From contig CAJUIT010000026.1 in assembly GCA_910586565.1 (NCBI GenBank), positions 1 through 25,239 on the forward strand: DNA of 25,239 nt. The letters run 5' to 3'. A program made the translations under genes and the position numbers. The notes beneath the pieces are model-generated. The model saw nothing but the letters and a program-made list of their open reading frames with translations. It made no database searches and was not told the DNA's origin. Below are positions 7,949-14,417 of the stretch, one piece after another (position 1 is the first letter of the stretch; each line of letters opens with the position of its first letter). The DNA is from an uncultured Muribaculaceae bacterium (GTDB lineage Bacteria; Bacteroidota; Bacteroidia; Bacteroidales; Muribaculaceae).

Positions 7949-9697
7949 ATGGCAACTACTACCAACCCGACAACAGCCGCTCCTCACTTTCCGGAGCAGG
8001 TGACGGGTATGTACATACTCGCCGAAGCGCTCAAGCGCCTCGACATCCCCACAGTCTACGGACTTGTAGGCATTCCTGTTACTGAAGCAGCATACGCCAT
8101 GCAAAAAGTGGGTGTTAAATATGTAGGGTTCCGTTTCGAGCAGCAGGCCGGCATGGCAGCCGCCACCCACGGTTACCTCACAAAAACTCCCGGTGTGCTC
8201 CTCACCGTGTCGTCGCTCGGCTTCCTCAACGGCCTCACCGCCACTGCCAACGCCACCGTCAACTGTTATCCTATGATTCAGATTTCGGGAGCATCCGACC
8301 CCACAATGGTCGACATGAACATGGGCACCTACGAGCAGCTCGACCAACTCAACACAGCCCGTCCGCTCGTTAAGGCGGCTTTCCGCTGCAGCCACGCAAA
8401 GGATATCCCCTCGGCTGTGGCACGCGCCTACCGCGCTGCCGTTTCGGGTCGTCCCGGCGGTGTCTACATCGACATGACCACCCCCGCTCTCGGCGAAATC
8501 ATGAACCGCGAGGATGCCGAAAAGCTTTTCTATACTCCTGTCGACGTTTATTCGCCCGTTGCACCTAACATCGAGGCCGTTGACCGCGCCGTTGAGTTGC
8601 TCACCTCGGCCAAACGCCCTGCAATCCTTTTAGGTAAAGGCGCGGCCTACGCCCAGGTCGACGACAAGATTAAGAAGCTTATCGAAACCTACAAAATCCC
8701 CTATCTCCCCATGTCGATGGCCAAAGGGCTTATGCCCGACAACGGACCGCTGAGCGCCCTGTCGTGCCGCTCCGACATTATGGAGAAATCGGATGTAGTT
8801 ATGATTATCGGCGCCCGCCTCAACTGGATGCTGTCGTTTGGCCGCGGGAAATGGAACCCCGCAATCAAATTCATCCAGCTCGATGTGGAACCCGAGGAAA
8901 TTGATGTGAACGTGCCTATCGCCGCTCCTGTTGTGGGCGACATGGGTTTGTCGCTCGATGCCATCCTCAAGGGTCTTGAAGGTAAGCAGATGGCTACCGA
9001 GCCTGCATGGCTAACATCGCTTCAAACCGAAACCGCGGCCAAGAACGCAAAGTTCGCCGACCGCCTTAAAACAGCTTCCACCCTCAGCCCCATGAACCAT
9101 TGGAGCGCATTGAGTGCCATCAAACCTATTCTGGAATCCAACCCCGACGTTATTCTGATTAACGAAGGTGCCAACACCCTCGACGACACTCGCGATGCCG
9201 TTGACATGTTCCTCCCCCGCCACCGCGTTGACTGTGCCACATGGGCCATCATGGGTATGGGCATGGGCTCGACCATCGGTGCCGCCGTTGCCACAGGCAA
9301 GTCGGTGGTTGCCATCGAAGGCGACTCGGCATTCGGTTTCTCGGGAATGGACTTCGGAACCATCTGCCGCTTCAAGCTCCCTGTCACCGTGGTTATCTTC
9401 AACAACGGCGGCATCTACAACAGCGTCGGCGTTAACCCCGCCACCGACCCTGCCATCGAACATGACCCCGCACCTACCACTCTCGACATCGCGGCCCGCT
9501 ACGACAAGATGGGTGAAGTGTTCGGCGCCAAGAACTACTACGTGACGACACCTGCCGAACTCTCGCAGGCCCTCACCGCCGCAATCGCCTCGAAAGAGCC
9601 TAACATCATCAATGTGCAGCTCGCAGCCGATGCAGGCAAGGAGAGCGGCCACATCGGCTACCTCAACCCCACCCCGCTGATCGACTACACAGTTTAA
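7949..9697 (+). CDS. oxc: Oxalyl-CoA decarboxylase (thiamine diphosphate enzyme)
   Basis: 582 residues. It converts oxalyl-CoA to formyl-CoA and CO2 and regenerates the CoA donor for Frc. The N-terminal ThDP pyrimidine-binding domain shows VYGLVGIPVTE and the catalytic Glu64 in FRFEQQAGMAA. A central domain contains RPAILLGKGA. The C-terminal ThDP/Mg domain begins its metal motif at GDSAFGFSG (458-466) and continues to a NNGGIYN motif. The length is close to the roughly 565-570 residues usual in the family. The alternative, another ThDP decarboxylase of the acetolactate synthase superfamily, is made unlikely by the GDSAFGFSGMD motif and the frc neighbour. Codon use is strongly biased to C-ending codons. 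Confidence 0.94.
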   Translation: MATTTNPTTAAPHFPEQVTGMYILAEALKRLDIPTVYGLVGIPVTEAAYAMQKVGVKYVGFRFEQQAGMAAATHGYLTKTPGVLLTVSSLGFLNGLTATANATVNCYPMIQISGASDPTMVDMNMGTYEQLDQLNTARPLVKAAFRCSHAKDIPSAVARAYRAAVSGRPGGVYIDMTTPALGEIMNREDAEKLFYTPVDVYSPVAPNIEAVDRAVELLTSAKRPAILLGKGAAYAQVDDKIKKLIETYKIPYLPMSMAKGLMPDNGPLSALSCRSDIMEKSDVVMIIGARLNWMLSFGRGKWNPAIKFIQLDVEPEEIDVNVPIAAPVVGDMGLSLDAILKGLEGKQMATEPAWLTSLQTETAAKNAKFADRLKTASTLSPMNHWSALSAIKPILESNPDVILINEGANTLDDTRDAVDMFLPRHRVDCATWAIMGMGMGSTIGAAVATGKSVVAIEGDSAFGFSGMDFGTICRFKLPVTVVIFNNGGIYNSVGVNPATDPAIEHDPAPTTLDIAARYDKMGEVFGAKNYYVTTPAELSQALTAAIASKEPNIINVQLAADAGKESGHIGYLNPTPLIDYTV

Positions 9698-9714
9698 TCG
9701 GCCTGAGACAATGA

Positions 9715-9752
9715 GGAGGGTGTGTCATAATTCTGAATTTTGACACACCTCC
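9715..9752 (+). terminator. Hairpin after oxc; short copy of the structured intergenic repeat
   Basis: GGTGTGTCA (9719-9727) pairs with TGACACACC (9741-9749), extended by GGA/TCC around one bulged G. The left side (GAGGGTGTGTCATAAT) matches the left end of the full repeat copies, and the right side (TTTTGACACACC) matches their right-end hairpin. It therefore looks like an internally deleted copy. It probably weakens or ends transcription between oxc and the permease. Confidence 0.65.
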
Positions 9753-9790
9753 CCTTTCCAAAAACTTATCAACTATTTAAATTCAGGCTC

Positions 9791-10765
9791 ATGAATATTT
9801 CTCATGTAATTCTCTATGCCATCGTGCCGATTATCGTGGTGATGCTTGCCGGTTACATTTCGGGCAAGAAGGGCATCTTCACCGGCGACGATGCCAAGAA
9901 ATTCAACAAAGTGGTGCTCGACTATGCCCTTCCGGCCGCTTTGTTCGTTTCAATCGTCACGGCAACACGCGAAATGCTTATCCGCGACATCAAGCTCACC
10001 GTGATTTCCACCGTAGGCATCATGGCCTGCTTCATGATTGTCTACTTCGTGTTCCGCTGTTTCAAGAAAAACACCGGTGCCGACGCCGCCGTGTCGGCTC
10101 TTATCAGCGGTTCGCCAACCATCGGGTTCCTGGGGTTTGCGGTGCTTGAACCTATCTTCGGCACCAATCCTTCGGTTGCTCTCGTGGTTGCCATCGTGGG
10201 CATCGTGGTCAACGCCATCGGCATCCCCGTAGGCTTGTCGTTGATGAATGCCTCGCTCGAAAAACAGAATCCCGGTTCAACAAAAAAGGAAAGCGCATGG
10301 AAACCTGTGCTCCACGCTCTGGCACAGCCTGTGGCATGGGCTCCTATCCTTGCCGTGATTTGGGTTGTTGTGGGAATTCCCTGGTTCGACTGGCTCAGCC
10401 CCTCGTTCAACCTTATCGCCAAGGCTAACGCCTCAATGGCTGTTTTCTCGGCCGGCATCACCCTCGCCGCCATCAAGTTCACAATCAACTGGCAGGCAGT
10501 TTTAGGCTCAATCCTCAAAATGGTGATGATGCCTGCGGTGCTGCTTATCCTCGGCATTCTGTTCCACATGGATCCCCTCAACCTCAAGATGTTGGTTGTG
10601 GCCGGCGCTCTTCCCCCCGCTTTCTCGGGCATTATCATCGCCGACGAATACAACACCTACGTTGCCACCGGCACCTCATCGCTGACCCTCAGCGTTATCC
10701 TCTTCATCGGGTTCTGCCCCTTGTGGATATGGTTAACCGACATGGCTCTGCACATGTTTGCCTGA
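9791..10765 (+). CDS. AEC-family permease (YfdV/MdcF-like), probable oxalate or formate carrier
   Basis: About 324 residues from the ATG at 9791 (MNISHVILYAIVPIIVVM). The frame is open further upstream, but that part runs out of the preceding hairpin and is not membrane-like. About ten hydrophobic helices are visible, with the central linker (MNASLEKQNPGSTKKESAW) between two five-helix halves typical of auxin-efflux-carrier-family proteins such as YfdV and MdcF. The position after frc and oxc mirrors yfdV in the E. coli yfdWUV cluster, so import of oxalate and/or export of formate is a reasonable inference. There is no OxlT-like major-facilitator antiporter in the window. Substrate is not shown by sequence alone. 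Confidence 0.88.
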   Translation: MNISHVILYAIVPIIVVMLAGYISGKKGIFTGDDAKKFNKVVLDYALPAALFVSIVTATREMLIRDIKLTVISTVGIMACFMIVYFVFRCFKKNTGADAAVSALISGSPTIGFLGFAVLEPIFGTNPSVALVVAIVGIVVNAIGIPVGLSLMNASLEKQNPGSTKKESAWKPVLHALAQPVAWAPILAVIWVVVGIPWFDWLSPSFNLIAKANASMAVFSAGITLAAIKFTINWQAVLGSILKMVMMPAVLLILGILFHMDPLNLKMLVVAGALPPAFSGIIIADEYNTYVATGTSSLTLSVILFIGFCPLWIWLTDMALHMFA

Positions 10766-10774
10766 CGGCATAAA

Positions 10775-10949
10775 GAGGGTGTGACATAATGGCTCATCTG
10801 AGTCGTCGCTATCGACATTCGGCTTCGGTCACGTACTTCAATACGCTCCCATCAGCCTCAGTCTCAGCTCCTATCATCTGAACCATTCTGACAGCACCTT
10901 CCCCGCTTTAACCTAAAAGGCGGTGTGTCAAAATCAATGACACACCGCC
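10775..10949 (+). repeat. Structured intergenic repeat, full copy A
   Basis: Left end GAGGGTGTGACATAATGG, right end TGACACACCGCC. The left 125 bp form a near-palindrome centred near 10838. The pairs are AGGGTG/CACCTT (10776/10900), AATGG/CCATT (10788/10887), GCT..GAC/GTC..AGC (10808/10868) and CGTA/TACG (10832/10845). The right part is a perfect hairpin. The element is similar, in reverse orientation, to 18251-18428. Shared blocks include TCGGTCACGTACT (10825-10837) and AACCATTCTGACAGCACC (10881-10898). It lies between the convergent permease and trmD genes. Confidence 0.8.
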
Positions 10950-10952
10950 TTT
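10916..10952. terminator. Bidirectional terminator between the permease and trmD
   Basis: AAAGGCGGTGTGTCA (10916-10930) and TGACACACCGCCTTT (10938-10952) form a perfect 15-bp stem with a 7-nt loop. A-rich and T-rich flanks allow termination on both strands, fitting the convergent genes. It is the right-end hairpin of repeat copy A. Confidence 0.85.
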
Positions 10953-10969
10953 GTTATAGCCTGAGGGAA

Positions 10970-11644
10970 TTATTTCAAAAGGTCGGGACGCAAGCGGCGG
11001 GTGCGCTCCAGCGACTGTTCATGACGCCATGCCGCGATTTTCGCCTCATGACCCGACAGAAGGATGTCGGGCACACGCCACCCTTTGTAATCGGCCGGAC
11101 GTGTATAGTCGGGAGCCGACAGCAGGTGGTCCTGAAACGAATCGGAAAGCGCGCTCTGCTCATCGCCGATAGCACCGGGAATCAACCTCACCAAAGCATC
11201 GGAAATGATGATGGCGGGCATCTCACCCCCGGTGAGAACATAATCGCCGATGGAGATTTCTTTGGTAATCAAATGCTCGCGCACACGGTAGTCAACACCC
11301 TTGTAGTGGCCGCAAAGAATGATGATGTTGTTGAGCATCGACATGCGGTTGGCCATAGGTTGGTCGAAACGCTCTCCGTCGGGCGAAGTGAAAATCACCT
11401 CGTCGTAGTCGCGCTCGGCTTTGAGAGCGCTGATGCAACGGTCAATCGGCTCCACCTGCATCACCATGCCGGCCTCACCGCCAAACGGATAGTCGTCGAC
11501 CTTGCGGTGCTTGTTGGTGGTGTAGTCACGCAGATTGTGAACATGAAACTCCACAAGCCCCTTGTTTTGGGCACGTTGCAGAATGGAGCACCCCAGGGGG
11601 GAATCAAACATTTCGGGAAGAACGGTAATTATGTCAATGCGCAT
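10970..11644 (-). CDS. trmD: tRNA (guanine-37-N1)-methyltransferase
   Basis: 224 residues from the ATG at 11644 (MRIDIITVLPEMF). The frame is open upstream, but that extension is not conserved in the family. TrmD methylates G37 next to the anticodon of tRNAs reading CNN and some other codons, using S-adenosylmethionine, and protects the reading frame. The trefoil-knot SAM site is recognisable in LCGHYKGVDYRV and in IGDYVLTGGEMPA. The C-terminal helical domain ends with RRLRPDLL. The gene follows the AsnA-like gene by 73 bp rather than the rpsP/rimM/rplS neighbours found in many bacteria. Confidence 0.95.
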   Translation of the reverse strand: MRIDIITVLPEMFDSPLGCSILQRAQNKGLVEFHVHNLRDYTTNKHRKVDDYPFGGEAGMVMQVEPIDRCISALKAERDYDEVIFTSPDGERFDQPMANRMSMLNNIIILCGHYKGVDYRVREHLITKEISIGDYVLTGGEMPAIIISDALVRLIPGAIGDEQSALSDSFQDHLLSAPDYTRPADYKGWRVPDILLSGHEAKIAAWRHEQSLERTRRLRPDLLK

Positions 11645-11717
11645 TTGTGCTTGTTGTTGAATGTGTTTTTTGAAATTGTAAAAACTCAAATCGTGAACCG
11701 GCTTGTGCCGTTGCCGG

Positions 11718-12551
11718 TCATTTCACTAAAAGTTTGTTCTGATGGAGAAGCTGAAGGGCAACGTGGTCGCGATAGATATTTCCCCCGATGGAGTCGGTGG
11801 CGATAGCATCGGCATCCCACACCGCCACGTCGACAATGCGGAGTGCGCGGTTGAGAATGCGGTTCCACACCCATATTTCCCCCTCGAAGCGACGCCCTTT
11901 CCCACCACGCGACACAAACAGTGCGGCGCAATGTTTGCCGTCAGGTGAACGGCGGTCGGGCCGGTCGGTGAAATCGGGATGCAGGTACTCATAGATGCGC
12001 CTCTCGTCGCCGTAATCGGGAAGCATCCGTGCCAGTTCATCCTCATCAACCACATCGAGTGTTTTCTGCAACGTGGCGGTGAGATGGAGGAACTTTGAAA
12101 GAATCATCTGCTCGGCATCGACGAGAAGGGTGTAGATGTGCCGCGCCACATCGGCCATTGTTTTTTTGTCGGCATTGGCAGGTTCAACAGCCTGTTGCCA
12201 TGCCCAGGTGGCGATGTGAGGCGATGCCACAGCCGAAAGTTGTGTCGCGGGGCGCAGCGCGTTCATTATGGTGAACACACCGAAACCGGGGGCAATGTCG
12301 TAACGCGCCAGCTGTCCGCGCAACCACACATCGAGCGAGCCCACAATCTCAGCCTCCTCGGGCATGCCGGGGAGCGAGACCCTAACGCCGGGATAACGGC
12401 TGTCGAGCAACGGCGACGAAGCCGGAAGTATGAGCGGTGCCGACACACGACGCAACGACAGCTCGTCAATAAGCCGCGGTTCGATGAAACGTTTTATCTC
12501 GGTGAGTGCTATCTCGGCAGTCTCCCGCAGAAGTCGAGGTTTGAATGTCAC
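11718..12551 (-). CDS. AsnA-like protein with apparently lost active site
   Basis: 277 residues from a GTG start (an in-frame TGA lies two codons upstream). The fold matches aspartate-ammonia ligase AsnA, a class II aminoacyl-tRNA-synthetase-like enzyme of about 330-345 residues. Recognisable correspondences are LSLRRVSAPL (31-40), GSLDVWLRGQL (71-81), FTIMNALRP (93-101), PHIATWAW (111-118) and GEIWVWN near residue 222. Compared with the AsnA consensus as I recall it (HSLAKWKR, YTDMNAIR, LYVDQWDWE, RAPDYDDW, GGGIGQSR), most charged catalytic and binding residues are replaced and the C-terminal glycine loop is missing. Asparagine synthesis is therefore unlikely. It may be a pseudoenzyme or have another role. 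It lies 37 bp after the outer-membrane barrel gene. Confidence 0.7.
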   Translation of the reverse strand: MTFKPRLLRETAEIALTEIKRFIEPRLIDELSLRRVSAPLILPASSPLLDSRYPGVRVSLPGMPEEAEIVGSLDVWLRGQLARYDIAPGFGVFTIMNALRPATQLSAVASPHIATWAWQQAVEPANADKKTMADVARHIYTLLVDAEQMILSKFLHLTATLQKTLDVVDEDELARMLPDYGDERRIYEYLHPDFTDRPDRRSPDGKHCAALFVSRGGKGRRFEGEIWVWNRILNRALRIVDVAVWDADAIATDSIGGNIYRDHVALQLLHQNKLLVK

Positions 12552-12588
12552 TTTTCAGAGTTTATTCAATTATTGGAGAATAAGAGGT

Positions 12589-14388
12589 TCAAAACTTATA
12601 GCCTATGCCGACCAATCCCGAAATTCCCTGCGCGGGAACAAAGGGGAGCAGGTAGCTGTCGGTGTTGAGAATGTTCTCCACACGCGCGAAAACCGAGAAT
12701 GCCTCGGTCACGCGGTAGGTAGCTCCTGCGCTGAGGTTCGACACATTTTTGAGGTTGAAATCGGCCACAGCGGCAACGGCTTCACCGGGCTGTGCGTCGT
12801 CGGCAAGGAGGAGGAACATATCTCCGGCCACCGGCATGCGGCGCTTCATGCGCAGGCTGTAGGAGAGGTCGATGGTGAGCGGAGCCACGGGGCGCACCGA
12901 CACAGCGGCCTGCAACACGTGGCGGGCGCGGTCGCGCCAATCAATCCATGTGTTTTTGTCGTCGCTTCCGAGAGTCGATTCGAAGGTGACATCAAGCGAC
13001 AGCAGGCGACGGAACGACCAATGCAGCTGTGCCGAGGCCTTCCACGACCTCACATCCACGGCATCGAACAGCAACTGCGAATCGGCCATCACCGGAAGGA
13101 GCCAGTTGTTGGCTGAGGCATAGGAGAGCTGTAAAGTGAGCGATGCGCCCTGCACGGGACCGAAACGCAAACCGAAATCGCCGGTCACGGGGAGGTTCGA
13201 CACGCCGTAGGCCATGCACTGCGAAATGTAAGGGGTGAACGCCGTGAGCGACTGAAGTGTGTTGAGGTGTTCGCCACCACCCACACGAAGCCATGCACCG
13301 AAACCCGAAGCGGGATTCACGGCAAAAAGCACATCGGGCGCCACATGGAATGCTTTCCCCGAATTGACGGTGAGGTCGAGTTTCACCCCGGCCTTTAGCG
13401 AAACAATCCCTTTGGCATAGCGGTAGTAGGGTTTGAACGACACAACGCCGAGCGTTTTCCCGCCGAATGCGGGGGTAACCGGTTGGTTATCTTCCGAAAG
13501 TGCATCGGCGGCGAAAAGGTCGGCCGGTTGCACAAACGAGTTGTAGCTCGTGAAATCGGCGGTAAGGTCGACTCCTGCCGAGGCGTTGTCGCCGATTTTC
13601 TGCCCTATCCCCAAATCGGCATTGAAGCCGGTCTGGTGGATGGCCGGGAGCTCAAAATCACCGGCAACGCCTGAGATATCAACCGGCAATCCTTTCGAGA
13701 AATTATAGATTCCGGCACCGGCACCCACATGATACTCGAGATCGGGGGTGGCATTCCCACGCCAGATGGCACCAATGTTCCATTCGGCTACATTCTGTGA
13801 GGCGAGGGTCGCTTCGGGGTCGAAGGCACGCTCAATAACCGACCACGGCTGCCGGAAGGTGGAGTAACCGAAATCGGTTGTCACACCAAGGGTGCCGGCG
13901 GTTCCGATTTTCTGAGTCAATCCCAGTCCGAGTTTTCCCGAGAAGTGACGGAAAGTTTCCTTGTCGGCATCGGGAATCACACGGGCCTTATAGGAATTGT
14001 TGTCGGCCTGCGCCCACACATTCAGCTTGGTTGCCTCGGTGTCAACAATGGCATAGCCTGCCGAAATCCCAACCTGAGCTGAAGGGAAATAACCTGCGTT
14101 GACATAGCCGCGCCACGGTGTGGGGGGAACGGCGGCCTCAGTGGCGGCAGGTTCGAGGGTGGTAATCGCTCCCGGAATTTCCGAGAGTGATGTGTGGCTG
14201 CGGAAATCGAGCGACTTGGCTGTCGGCTCGATAGTGAGAGCCCGCGGATAAACGGCCAATCGCGATGCCGCACGCACTTCGGGCACGATTTCGCGCTCAA
14301 CGGTGATTTCTTTCGACAGTTGCTCCTGAGCCGAAGCGCACACAACAGCGTGGCAGGCAGCAAGCAGTGCTATATGTTTTATATTCAT
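12589..14388 (-). CDS. Outer-membrane beta-barrel protein (TonB-dependent-receptor-like barrel without a clear plug)
   Basis: 599 residues from the ATG at 14388 (MNIKHIALLAA); a TTG nine bases upstream is less likely. A signal peptide (about 1-20, ending CASAQ) is followed by a short periplasmic segment (EITVEREIVPEVR) and a long series of alternating amphipathic beta strands. The C-terminal strand ends in Phe (VGIGYKF), the usual signal for barrel insertion. A late strand with FARVENILNTD resembles the end of TonB-receptor barrels, but no plug domain or TonB box is evident. It is 29 bp downstream of the large TPR gene, a pairing I recognise as common in Bacteroidales, so the two probably act together at the outer membrane. 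Function is unknown. Confidence 0.8.
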   Translation of the reverse strand: MNIKHIALLAACHAVVCASAQEQLSKEITVEREIVPEVRAASRLAVYPRALTIEPTAKSLDFRSHTSLSEIPGAITTLEPAATEAAVPPTPWRGYVNAGYFPSAQVGISAGYAIVDTEATKLNVWAQADNNSYKARVIPDADKETFRHFSGKLGLGLTQKIGTAGTLGVTTDFGYSTFRQPWSVIERAFDPEATLASQNVAEWNIGAIWRGNATPDLEYHVGAGAGIYNFSKGLPVDISGVAGDFELPAIHQTGFNADLGIGQKIGDNASAGVDLTADFTSYNSFVQPADLFAADALSEDNQPVTPAFGGKTLGVVSFKPYYRYAKGIVSLKAGVKLDLTVNSGKAFHVAPDVLFAVNPASGFGAWLRVGGGEHLNTLQSLTAFTPYISQCMAYGVSNLPVTGDFGLRFGPVQGASLTLQLSYASANNWLLPVMADSQLLFDAVDVRSWKASAQLHWSFRRLLSLDVTFESTLGSDDKNTWIDWRDRARHVLQAAVSVRPVAPLTIDLSYSLRMKRRMPVAGDMFLLLADDAQPGEAVAAVADFNLKNVSNLSAGATYRVTEAFSVFARVENILNTDSYLLPFVPAQGISGLVGIGYKF

Positions 14389-14417
14389 CAGATTCAATTT
14401 TTAGGCGCAAGGCTGTT

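Noticed and set aside
9011..9652. Minus-strand open frame of 213 codons inside oxc
   Set aside because: It is a mirror of the strong codon bias of oxc; the sequence has no domain and the ThDP motif is on the plus strand.
9740..9790. Longer start for the AEC permease
   Set aside because: The extra 17 residues come from the hairpin and leader and are not hydrophobic; the ATG at 9791 gives the usual family start.
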